This document shows, in pieces, positions 1 through 10,080 of a stretch of 64,000 nucleotides of DNA (position 1 is its first letter; each line of letters begins with the position of its first letter). Source of the stretch: Pseudopyrenochaeta lycopersici (lineage: Eukaryota > Ascomycota > Dothideomycetes > Pleosporales > Pseudopyrenochaetaceae); contig NHZP01000041.1 in the NCBI GenBank assembly GCA_003313425.1, positions 124,001-188,000 of the forward strand, in the 5' to 3' direction. The notes under the pieces are model-generated. The model worked only from the letters and a program-made list of their open reading frames with translations, was not told the DNA's origin and made no database searches. A program made the position numbers and the translations under genes.

Positions 1-1334
1 CTAATTTCACTTTAGTAGAACGGAGAGAGTTAAGGTCACTAGAGCTTACCGGCTGGAGTGGAAATCGAGCCATCTTGGCGAGCAGCCTGGCATGCAGCCA
101 GCTGAGCTGGTCGGTGAGAGGACTGGTCAAAGACTGGCCTTTGAACCGTTTTAGTGCTCAGCGCTAACTAAATTTTCCAGGGATGTCACATCTGCGTCGC
201 AGAACAATCAAGGGCTGCTATTTGACCGCTTACCAAGGCTCCACCGGTTACCCGAAAACCCCTGCCTAGCGTTTCGCCATCGTGTCAAGTTTATACGGTA
301 GTCTCCCCCCAGTGCTCGACTTCGTCTAATCGTCCCTGACCCTAAATTGCCCTAGGATCTGCGTCTGTTCCATAATCTTAAGGGCTTTGGTGGCTAGCTT
401 GCGGTTGTTGAGGATGCCGGAGATTGTTCCGTCCTGGAAGGCGGCCAAATTCCCAGTTCTGGAAAAGAGAGGTTGGCGCGGGAAAATGAAGCGAGAGAGC
501 GCCAAGCCCATTGATTCACGTTTCGCGTTACGCGTTTTGAACCCTAACGCTTCGACCAGCAACGTGTAAACTTACTTCTACTGGAGAAGTCCTCCTTCGC
601 TGTATCCTCGACCTGAGATCCTTTCATTCCTCGACGCCAAAAGATGGGGAGGCCGGAGTGGTCCTTGCGGGAGACAATAAAATCAAACAGGGGACCGGTC
701 TTGTTGGGGATCCGTGCGGCAGGCATGTTAAACCATAGGAATGCGCTCCTGCATCGAGCAGCCTGTGGTCCTTGTCGGATGAGCGTTGAAAAGGGGTCAG
801 GAGCCTATAAAAATATCCTTTCGTCTCTAACAAATGCCTCCTCTGCACGGCAAGGCAGGAGATGCACGTGAGGGCAAACATTCCCTCCCAGTCGCCATCG
901 CTTCCCCGTCGTCGGTCTTCGGTCTTCGTTCCCATACAGACATTGGTGAGTCCTTCTTGGATTTCCTCTTCTGAATCTGGCTCAGCCAAGAAGGTGTAAT
1001 TTCTGACTCTTACCAGGGGGGGAAAAAGAGACATACATACCATTGGACGTGCGTACGTGCTCCGCTATTGTGACTGCCTGATGTGCTGTACTGACTTGCG
1101 TAGTGCGCCTGTGGATACTCCTCCATACCCCATCAAACGGCTTCATGCCCATCGTGCGGGACATACCGCTGCGGGACCTGCCAATTCACAAAAGTTCAGA
1201 TCAAGTGAAGACAGCAGGACGAATATTATCGCGTGGAGCTATCCTGGCCAGCCCCGGTCGGTTTTGAAGAAGCAATTTGCAGAAGAGGCGTCTCGATAGA
1301 TAAGATTCCTTAAAGTGGAAAACAGTCGGAGTGC
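1..1334. other. No gene recognised
   Basis: Open frames here are short, overlap on both strands and show no family motif. I see no transposon ends and no tRNA-like fold. Confidence 0.5.
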
Positions 1335-1769
1335 ATGGCTGCAGATGCTCGAGGGCTATCCGGGTTGGGTCAAGGCAGTGACCGTCTTGCTAGACGGCAA
1401 GGTGCTGGTGTCGGCATCGAACAACAAAACCTGGCGTCGACATTTTGGAATCAGGGGCGGTGGAAGGAGGCCAAAGAGCTGGAGGTGCAAGTGATGGAGA
1501 CGAGAAAGAAGGTGCTTGGGGACGGGCATCCAAACACGCTGACCAGCATGAACAATCTCGCATTTACGTTAAGGGCCCAAGGCTGCAATGACGAGGCTGT
1601 TTTACTAATGGAAAAATGCTTCAAACTGCGGAAACACGTCCCGGGTCCTCGGCATCTATACACAACATTATCACTAGAAGCTCTAAATGGTTGGCGGTTG
1701 GAGAATGTGGGGAGCCGTTTAAATTTTTTTATCTGTTGCACGCTTAGCAGTATAATAGGTATTGCCTAG
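1335..1769 (+). pseudogene. Tetratricopeptide (kinesin-light-chain type) repeat fragment
   Basis: The 144-residue frame carries about two TPR units of the kinesin-light-chain type between residues 28 and 105. Seen are QGRWKEAKELE, the linker VLGDGHPNTLTSMNNLA and a second helix pair beginning FTLRAQGCNDEAVLLM. In fungi such TPR arrays form the C-terminal sensor of NLR-like (NB-ARC or NACHT) proteins. No P-loop ATPase domain is present, and the frame runs into unrelated sequence after about residue 110 (LEALNGW). This looks like the broken end of a larger gene rather than a complete protein. A patatin-like fragment lies 360 bp downstream on the same strand, but patatin normally precedes TPR in such proteins, so the two need not come from one gene. 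Confidence 0.6.
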
Positions 1770-1795
1770 AAGAGAAGACGTTGTAATTAGAACTA

Positions 1796-1840
1796 ACGTG
1801 TTCCACCACCGAGCTGGCCAGACCACCGGATGGCCGCCCT
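1796..1840 (+). repeat. Solo terminus of a pogo-type transposon
   Basis: A TA dinucleotide (1794-1795) is followed by ACGTGTTCCACCACC, the same opening as the termini of the elements at 15157 and 25068. Two related subrepeats, ACCGAGCTGGCC and ACCGGATGGCC, start 17 bp apart, as in the complete elements. No matching right end or transposase lies nearby, so this is an orphan end or the edge of a deleted element. Confidence 0.6.
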
Positions 1841-2127
1841 GCAACCTGTAGCACGGTTCAAAACAGGATATCTCAACAACCACTAGAGCTTTACATTAAG
1901 AGGCAAGAAGCCTAGGATCTACAATCCGAAACAGTCCCTATGCGTCCTGACAGACCTTCCTCGGTATCCTTGGAACCACACTCGCAGCTTCTGGTGCGAG
2001 TCCCGACTCAGCCGTGATTACCGTCTTCTTAGGGTTAGCGGACTCAAATCGAAAGTAATACTGATGACATCGGCAAAGTCAGACAGAACCACAGTTCAGG
2101 TGACCTCCATAATCGGGCCTATATTAA

Positions 2128-2442
2128 TTGATGATTTCCGCGCCTCCTCAAACTACGCCCCGAAGGGCTCCGCGGAAAGGGAAAAACGTATTCGCGAAGG
2201 CAGGTGCTTCAAGTGCAACAATAAACGGAGTCGGCACATTCCAAGACCCTGGCGCCCTGGAGAACGACCCAGTGCTATGGGCGCTCTCAGAGGCCTCGGC
2301 AATGTTCCCGCTGGTCAAAACGCCCGACTTCGTAATCTCTCTAGGAACGGGCGAGCCAGGACGGAAGAACGGGATGCTACGGCGATTCCTAAGATATGTG
2401 GTCCACTCCAAAATGGGCCGGACAATCAAGGTGGATAAATGA
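2128..2442 (+). pseudogene. Patatin-like phospholipase fragment
   Basis: The frame contains GVGTFQDPGALENDPVLWAL followed by PDFVISLGTGEPG. This matches the region around the catalytic Asp of fungal patatin-like phospholipases (Asp in the D-G/A-G motif, followed by an N-x-P segment and a hydrophobic SLGTG strand). The N-terminal oxyanion loop and the GxSxG nucleophile elbow are absent. The Gly expected after the Asp is Pro. Only about 70 residues of homology remain of a domain normally near 200. The 104-residue frame ends shortly after the SLGTG strand. It is a remnant; the parent may have been a patatin-NLR or a stand-alone phospholipase. Confidence 0.6.
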
Positions 2443-5133
2443 TGGTGGGCAAGGAAAGAAAATCAGACGAGGAAGTCACCAGAGAGTCGAAGGAAGCAAC
2501 TCTCTAGGAACCTATAAAGATGCGTGCACTACCAATGTTAGGGCACACGGTTCAAGGGGGGACAGAACTGTGGAAAAGCTCGAGGGAAAGCGCGAGATTT
2601 CGACGGCAGCAGCAACAGCGAGGGAAGGCGAGGGGTGCAAAGGGAAAAAATGTGGACTGTGGACGAGCGAATTGAGACCGCGTGGGCAAGCGCAGGCCTG
2701 GTATTTCTCACAGTGCAGAGGCCCCGATCTGTTCGCCGCCTTCTAAGCAACATCAATCCGCCAAGGAGGCCCCCGCTGCCGGTGCATGAGCCTACAGTAC
2801 GAGCATCACCAGCGCCTTGTACAGGTACTTTCGACGACATCACGCGAGTATGGGGAAGCTCGGCTCAGACTGCCCCCGAATGTCGTTAGGACATTTGTGC
2901 TCAACCTAGTCCAGAGATCTACCCATTGTTTCTCCTGGCAATTATTTTCGATAAATATCATATACAATTATGTTGCCCACCTCATTGGCAAAACTATTGG
3001 GTACGCCAACGCACCCACGTTACTTCGCTTCGCTCATCCCGAGAGCCAATCCGACCTCCTTATCTGATCAGTTAGGATCTTAACATTTGCGAATGATCCT
3101 GCACCTAGCCCAGCCACAGCGTCGTATGGAGCAGCTGGTGCAGAGGCTCGCATGCGCGGCGCAGCAAAGACTTCTCCGAGACCTTGTCTCTGGCCCCACA
3201 ATTTGGCTCTCTTGGCATCCGCTCTCCCAACAGGTACGTTTGTGGCGAAACAGCTCTGCCCGGACCTCTAATTTCATCCTCAAAAGGTGACGCATCGTTA
3301 CGAAAGTCTACTTAGAGTTATAGGACAGAGAGTGGGAAAAACAAGCAACTGTAGTTAGTATAGAAATTAACTGTGATCAGCATGACGTTATGGCGCTGAA
3401 GCCCTGCTGCATATACTGGCCACAAGTCCTGCAACGCGCCGCGGTTTCGCGTGCCGCGGCGAACTGCACACGATCTCTCTCCGTCGCTTTCGTCGTGTTT
3501 CCATCCCCCGACCCGATCATGATAGTTTGCTCAGACCTAGTGCTGGGCCCCCGGTTGTGGTTGGTTGACAAGTTCAAAGAAAAAGGGTTCCGTCCCCAGA
3601 TCTCAATTCTTCAGCATTTACGTCGGCCACTGCGTCTCTTTATTCCTCTTTGAGCAGTAAGGTATGTGCGGGAGACCACCTCCCACCTCTATAGTCGCCC
3701 TAAATAGCAGTCGTCTGCGCCAAGATTAGGCCCCTTCGCAATAGCGACTTCGCACAACGCTAATGCCTACAGCGACTGCAGCACAGCGAGATGACATCAA
3801 GGAGCGGGCGGCTCGGAAGCAGCTGTAACTCATAACGCACTTACTCTAGGTTAAGGTATCTGTCCTACACCTCGTCTAAGACTGCTGATTAGTCGATCGT
3901 AGCCCCAGGTTAAGGATGCTATTACGGAGAGCTACGCACAACTACCTATACACGATCTAGCGCCGCAATCCGACCGAAGTACCAGAGATAGTTTAAGAAT
4001 GTGGCTTTTGCTTTTATTAAGTAGACATAAACGCTGTAACTGACACTTTGACCCATTTTTTATTAATCCGATAGGTTGAAGCTCAGGCGCCCATATAAAA
4101 TGACCACCGTGAGGAGCAAGACGACGGGAATAGCAGCTAATGAGAGTTATGACATCAAATTCGAGAATGAGCAAAACAAGATTCTCTCGGCACCTAATCT
4201 CGTCGGTGCAGCGAGCGCGGAGTGGAAGGTCGAGATCAGCATGAGCGAGTGAGACACGCCTGCGAATTAATTTTACATCTTCTGACGATTTCGACGGGGA
4301 GAAACGTACAAACGGGTCCAGGCCCATTTATGCTCGTCCGTTTGATGCGGCCTAGCCATTACTATGCATTAGCGTGCAGAGCATCCGAGGCTCCCCGCTC
4401 GGAACCTGCGAGGTTTTGGTGCAACAAGCATATGCATATGTCCTTGCTTATGGCGGTTCGCCCAAGCATGACATAAACAAAGTTCAAATCTGGCGAATTG
4501 GCGCGCGTCGAGCCTGGTCTTCTCTCATTGCTTCTCTGATGTATACATGTCATATGTGCGTGTTGCAGTGTTAAACTGTTATAAGTGAGTGGAGCCTATT
4601 AGTGCCCACATGTGAGCGCAATGTTGCTCGAGGATATCTTCTAGACTAACTCATCTGGGAGACGAGGACAAGTGGATATAGAAAGATCCTGCAAACTTGG
4701 GAAACCGCAAATAATACTGCCTTCACACCTATTGGGGCCCTTCATTATCACCATGTTAGACTTTTCTTCTAGACTGATGCATATTCATCTTGCTCCTCTC
4801 CAGAGCGCTAATATTCCCTCGCGAGAGTTGCTAACAAGCCGGCCTGGCCAGCCTAGAGCCTCGTTTGCGGGTCGACGCCGAGCCGCGGACGGGATGGGCA
4901 GCGGGATCCGGGGAAAGTGGGCTTGTTGGGCTAGGGCGGGCCGACCCCTGCCACTTGACTTCAAACGACGCACGCCTCTCAGATCGAATGCAGACGGGAT
5001 AACCTGAGTCTTCGAATATGAAGGGCAGGGGCTAGGTCTCTCTACTACATGCAGCTTGAAGTCTGGCCCACGTCCGTTACGCATGCTTGGCTTTATTCGA
5101 TCATCAGCAGCTCCTGCCGCCCTTCGTGTAGCT
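2443..5133. other. No gene recognised
   Basis: About 2.7 kb between the patatin remnant and the first transposon. The frames are short, overlap on both strands and match no family I know. No repeat ends were found. Confidence 0.45.
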
Positions 5134-5135
5134 AC

Positions 5136-7258
5136 CGAGGTTCCCCCCGTGACGCACCACCCCGCGTAACGCACCATCTGAACACCAAAACTCAGAACTA
5201 AATTGAGGCTATTAAGCCTCACACTATAGCTATTTTCGTAGTTTTTTTTGGTGGAGCGATTTATAAGGCCTCAAACTATCTATAGCTACTGGTATTTAAT
5301 TGGAAGTTTGATTTTGCGGCCGCCACGTGACTAAACAGGCGGTAGGCCTGATAGAGCACCTGCAGCCTCCTCACCACTACCAGGCCTCGCAACCTGCCTT
5401 TTTCTAGTAACAGCCTTTGCAGAAGTTTTAAGGCTGCTCTTATTTCCTTTTTGGGACAATTTGAGAGCTTGTTTGAGTCGTTTTGCAGCCTTGCGAGCAG
5501 CCTGTCTGGCGGCCCGATCAGCTGCTTGCTCTGCCTTTTCCTTCTGCCTCAACAATCTGGCCTCAGCCCTAGCTACTCGCCTTGATTGAACCAACTCAGC
5601 CTTGGCCTTCCTTCTCTCCTCACGATGCCTAGCTGCTTCAAGCTTTTGACGTTGCTGCTCCTCCTCCTGGCGAGCTCTAGCCTCCTGGCGATCACGTGCC
5701 TCTTTTACTTTCCTGGGTGACCAGAATACTGCACCACCATGATAGTTCTCATCCTGCTGCAGTGGGAGGACCTTGCTCTGTTTCCTGCGCTTTCTCTCAT
5801 GGATGAGGGCGTCTCTTATAGCTGCTACTTCGTGCTCAAGGATAGACTTTTTGGTGCAGATGTGGTGAAAGATCCTGCTGAGTTTTCTAGCCCCTTTATC
5901 CTCGCGATTTTTGACAACGCGGCGTACTAGCGCCTCTAGCTCCCTCCAATTCTCAGCACTCAGCTCTGAGGAATCACTATCGCTCATAGTTGCCTGGATA
6001 GCTAGCTTAGCTTTGAATCTTTTGAGGATAACCTCAGGATTGAAGGGCGATAGGCCAGTTGCCTTAAAGGCCTTAAGGATAGTCTCCTTTTTAAATGAGG
6101 CTGCCCAGGCTGCTTTGAAGAAAGGATAGAAGTCTCTTTTGCTAATAGAAACTAGCCCCTGGCTTCTCTCCATGAACTGTGAGATCTCCTGTGAGTACGC
6201 TGATGAGAGAGGCTTGAACATGCCCACGTCAAGTGGCTGTAAGCTATGGGTTGAGTGAGGAGGATAGATAGCTAGGAGGATCTTGTTTTGGTCGCAATAG
6301 TCAATAAAATCCATAGAAACATGAGATCCATGGCTATCAAGGATGAGTAATCGATAGTAGGATTGAGCTTTTGCCTTGGTGTTGCGATCAAACACCTGTT
6401 TTAGCCATGCTAGGCCTATATCGTTGTTTGTCCATCCTGAGGGAGATGAGGTAAAGCGAGCTTGATCATCCTCAGGATCAAACTCTTGCAGCCAGCTGTC
6501 CTGGATTGAGGATGAGGCTGACTGAAATATCAGAGCAGGCTCTAGGGATGATCCATCCGCGCAGATGCAGGCTATCAAGGTAATCCACTCTCTGTTACCA
6601 CCCTGGATGAAGGATCTATAGTTGCCCTGCTCATATAAGGTCTTACTGAATATCCTCTTTGACCTGCCTATTACTCCTAAAAGGAACCCCTTTTCGTCCA
6701 TATTATACGTATGCTGAGCTTCTATCTTATATTGCTTAATCTTATCATCCAAAAGCTTAAAATAGAGGCTATACTTTGCTAAGGAATCAGCCTTGTGGCG
6801 GTTGTTATCTATACCAACGGCATATTGAGAGATGAGATGGACGTTATGCCGCTTAACGAAGCGATCAACCCAGTGCTTTCCAATGTCCTTTTTAGCTATT
6901 TAAGATGCAAAGTTTCGAATCAAAGCCCTGGTAGGTGGTAGGCCTCGCTTAGTGAGCTGGATGATGTACAGGATGAGCTCCTTTTCCTGGTGTGGATGGA
7001 GATTTTGTTGGTTTTGAGCTTTGACCTCGCGCGAGGTGGATGTGCCTTGGCTGCGCCTTATCAGCGTTGTGTGCACAACACCATGCTTTCTAGCTATTTC
7101 CCTATAAGGAATATTATCCCCAGGCCCCAAGGAGTTGATTTCTGCAAGCGCATCCTCAATTTTCCCCATATTGGTTGAGTTACGTGGCATTGAAAAGTTG
7201 GTGTTGCATGCTCGGATGGTGCGTTACGCGGGGTGGTGCGTCACGGGGGGAACCTCGG
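5136..7258 (-). mobile_element. Fot1/pogo-type transposon, copy A (complete ends)
   Basis: This 2123 bp element has perfect 44 bp terminal inverted repeats (5136-5179 and 7215-7258). It is flanked by the TA target duplication (5134-5135 and 7259-7260) typical of Tc1/mariner/pogo elements. Each end begins CCGAGG and contains two direct subrepeats, GTGACGCACC and GTAACGCACC, spaced 17 bp. One transposase gene lies inside on the minus strand. Copy B (17451-19573) has exactly the same length, and copy C (54931-59947, after removing its LINE) differs by one base. Confidence 0.93.
5331..7190 (-). pseudogene. Fot1/pogo-type transposase, one premature stop
   Basis: One continuous frame of 620 codons is broken by a single TAA at 6900-6902, where copy B reads CAA (Gln in FASQIAK). 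The equivalent start in related copies is the Met at 7169 (MGKIEDALAEIN). An N-terminal helix-turn-helix of the psq/CENP-B type spans about the first 60 residues and is followed by a second DNA-binding region ending WVDRFVKRH in copy B. The DDE_1 catalytic domain follows, with the first Asp in YNMDEKGF, the second in ILDSHGSH and the third in LQPLDVGMF. The basic, Arg/Lys/Ala-rich C-terminus (about 150 residues) looks like a coiled coil. The protein would cut and paste the element in the nucleus. The single C-to-T nonsense change probably inactivates it, though the downstream part could still be read. Confidence 0.9.
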
Positions 7259-7260
7259 TA

Positions 7261-8403
7261 TCGGAGCGCGGCAATGTCATGTGCGTGCTAATGACCGAGA
7301 AATGCTAGCGCCACAAACCATAAGAGTGAAATCTGGGGGGGGGGAGGAGGGGTTGTGTCCCACGCCATTGGCCAAGGGCAGTAGTTCGCTTAGCAGTCCA
7401 TGTGACGTCTTCATAAAAGACTTAGAGACTTGTGCCATCTCTTCTGAACAGACGACACACATTGTCGTACACAAAAATACAATCACAAAAACCATCTCAA
7501 CTTTGTGCCTCATGTCACAATTATTGTCACTGTTCAGTTAACACCTTCAGTGCGACAGGTTCTTTGTCACATTTGGATCCACTATAGTTATTCAACTGCC
7601 AACTATCCTCTGCGCTTGCTTATTTTGTGTGTCTGCCATATTAAATACAACAGCGCATTCCCGCAATGCCCGTTTATCACGCCCTGCCCACCACCCCACG
7701 TATCGATGAACTCATCTATAAGTTAACTGCATTATTGAATGACGAAAGCGGCGGCGACATTTTAGAGTATGCAGAAAACGGAACCGAACTTTTCCGATAT
7801 AAACGCAACGAAGAGTTCTTAGAGTTAGCTTAAGAATACTTTAAAAATACAGTGTGTAACAAAAGTGCCTTCCAACCTAAGGATAAAGAACTGTATCTGG
7901 ATATTTGAAGCACATCTTTCACCGAGCCTTGAATGATGTCAAACTATATTCGCTTTGAGTAATCCTGTCTACCTATTACCTGTAGAGGAGTCCAATGATG
8001 ACATAGTTTCCAAACTAAACGCCCCCTCCAAGATGCCACCTCGCACTCCGCTTGGGTGGGATGCACGCGTCAGGACGCCTATTGCGATGCTGCCCAGGCG
8101 CTTTATGATTGGTAAAGCAATACTAAAGGAGCATAGTAGCTGCAATATGGTATAAGCCTGGCGATGGTTAGACTGCGCCACGGACGAAGGTCGAGGCATA
8201 CTAAGAAGATATACTGGTGAGGGTAGATGCCTATCGTCTGGTTGGAATACGCTATGCTATATAGGACCATGGCCCCAACTAGCTGACATGATGTTGCAGC
8301 TGCATTTGGTATAACAAGCCAAAGCAGGAACTGCTTCAATGGTAGGCTCTCTTGCCTCGCTGCCGAGTCCTCATGGAGCCTCGATTGTCTCGCTCTTGAC
8401 CTG
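7261..8403. other. Mostly empty interval with one small unrecognised frame
   Basis: Between transposon A and the membrane-protein gene I see only the small frame listed at 7666. No repeat ends or RNA genes were recognised. Confidence 0.4.
7666..7833 (+). CDS. Small hypothetical protein (55 aa)
   Basis: ATG at 7666 opens a 55-residue frame containing RIDELIYKLTALL and NGTELFRYKRNEEFLELA. The composition is protein-like, acidic and helical. After the TAA the same frame continues as EYFKNTVCNKSAFQPKDKEL before another stop, so the original protein was probably about 80 residues with a Gln codon lost. I do not recognise a family. It may be a chance frame, but its composition is better than that of its surroundings. 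Confidence 0.25.
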   Translation: MPVYHALPTTPRIDELIYKLTALLNDESGGDILEYAENGTELFRYKRNEEFLELA

Positions 8404-9001
8404 TTATGAATTCCTAACTGTATGCATGATGCTGCTGAGGCTAGGAATGACCCCATTGCGAGGCGAGAGAGTAATGCTGACTCGTTGAAAAGACGTGGCT
8501 TTTCGTTTCTGTTCTTTGTCAACGATATGAAAGCAACGCAGAGGCTGTATGTCGTACGGCATTGAAGGAGCGATATCTGGCGCTGTAACGGCAGTAAATA
8601 GGTACGTAGCCCAGATTGCCCAGGGAGGGAACTGCAAAATGCGCAATACTCGAGCGAGCTGATCACAAAACCAATCAGCTGGAATGGGGATCTTGTTTGG
8701 GAGGTCTTACATTGGTGCCAACGAGAAGTTGCAGGTTGCAAAGCGCAACGATGTCCAGCCAGTATATTTGGCTTTTGGAGTGATGCGCCTGTACGGCTGC
8801 GATAACACCAGATGCCGATAGTCCTACTTGAAGAAAGCCAAATACAGCCGCTACTCTTCTTTCCCAGACATAGTTGTATACCGAAACTTCATTCGCCCTT
8901 GTCCTTTCGCGCAGCTGGACGTCGAAGTACATCAGCACGATGCTGAGTATGATGGAACCCGAGAAGCAGACGAGGAAGCAGATGAGAGAGATGAGAGCCA
9001 T
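8404..9001 (-). CDS. Hypothetical multi-pass membrane protein, two exons
   Basis: Exon 1 (9001-8711, 97 codons) begins MALISLICFLVCFSG. It contains hydrophobic segments at residues 1-26, about 50-70 and 80-96. A 52 bp intron (8710-8659, GTAAGA...CAG with a CTGAT branch-like site) joins in phase 0 to exon 2 (8658-8404). That exon continues with RILQFPPWAIWATYLF, a fourth hydrophobic segment, then a polar tail. The predicted length is 181 residues. I do not recognise a family; it resembles the many small fungal integral membrane proteins of unknown role. The start could lie further upstream, beyond a poly-C run at 9062-9079, and more exons are possible. Confidence 0.4.
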
Positions 9002-9061
9002 TCCAAGGACAGAGGGGACAGCGGTGCTGCACCAGCGTGGAAAGGCACCCCCGTTATATTA

Positions 9062-9079
9062 CCCCCCCCCCCCCCCCCC
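9062..9079. repeat. Poly-C run (18 bp)
   Basis: An uninterrupted run of 18 C lies about 60 bp upstream of the minus-strand start at 9001. Such runs vary in length and are prone to sequencing error. Confidence 0.9.
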
Positions 9080-9106
9080 AAAGATGCCGCTGCTTCGTAT
9101 GCTTGA

Positions 9107-10036
9107 GCGCTTGTACAGGGGTTTAGCGTCACACCTCAGCAAGAGTGCCGCATGTATGAGCTTCATTAAGGCCTTGGTGCATGAATGATGTTGATCGTTG
9201 TACCACTTCTGGATGCTGTTGCGCCTGGTCTACTGAGTGTGAGCGAATAGCCCCCTGTGCAGCGATTCATTGCTGTGCCACATGATGGTTACATAGGCAG
9301 GGTGAGCCTTGTCTTCATATAAGAGGTATTTCAAGGGACGACATGGTCAAGGGTTCGTTGTTCGAAGGCGCTGAAGAGAGCTGTCCTGTGTGCTGAGAGG
9401 TGAGGTGTTGCTCATGTGTGTAAGCCCACGATGAGCCCGTGTAGACAGTGGCCGTGAATCCTTGCTTGTAGCTACACAGGGATACTGCGCATTGTTGCTT
9501 CATAACTGAGGAGGGATCGATGATCTGCTATGTGACAAGGCGAAGTCCATGTGGCGGACTGTCTCGTTGTCACAATAAAGGGCATAGGTCATGTCGTGGG
9601 ACTGGTAGGGGCTGATCGACCTGTTTTTCTTGTTACCTAAAAGATTCCTGAGCATCTCAGGGGCCATATGTCATGCAGCCCAAGCGGCTGAGCCCCTCGC
9701 TCATGTTCAGCTACATGCTCTGGGTTTCGAAGACGTTATAATCCCGCGGCCTTAGAATAAGAGGGCAGTGAGTACGTCTGAATGGCCTCCGATAGCAATA
9801 CTATATGCTGGATCACGCAGATGGACTGTTCTAGGAGAAAATAGCCCACTGATACGAACAATTACCTTTGATTGTTCCCAACCCTGCTCCAGATACTGCA
9901 CCTCGTATATCCGCAACAGACCTGGACATGTGCGCTTACCCGAACCCAATCCTAGCCAGCTTTGCTCCCGCGGCATGACACCTCTTAAATAGACGCCTTT
10001 ATTTCCCATACAAAACCTTCCACTTATCCGTTTACA
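9107..10036. other. Upstream region of the ligase gene, no gene seen
   Basis: About 930 bp without a recognisable coding region. Homology to the duplicated 5' segment at 36522-36842 begins at 10037, 44 bp before the ligase ATG. Confidence 0.45.
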
Positions 10037-10080
10037 ACTCCCACAAAGACCAAATTTGTTCAACATCACCTGCTGTTAAC

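Noticed and set aside
624..1043. A 139-residue minus-strand frame
   Set aside because: No motif, mixed composition and overlap with frames on the other strand; it looks like chance.
2064..2438. A gag zinc knuckle (REGRCFKC) in the frame starting at 2064
   Set aside because: Only one half of a knuckle is present, without the following Cys/His spacing. The overlapping frame has better patatin homology.
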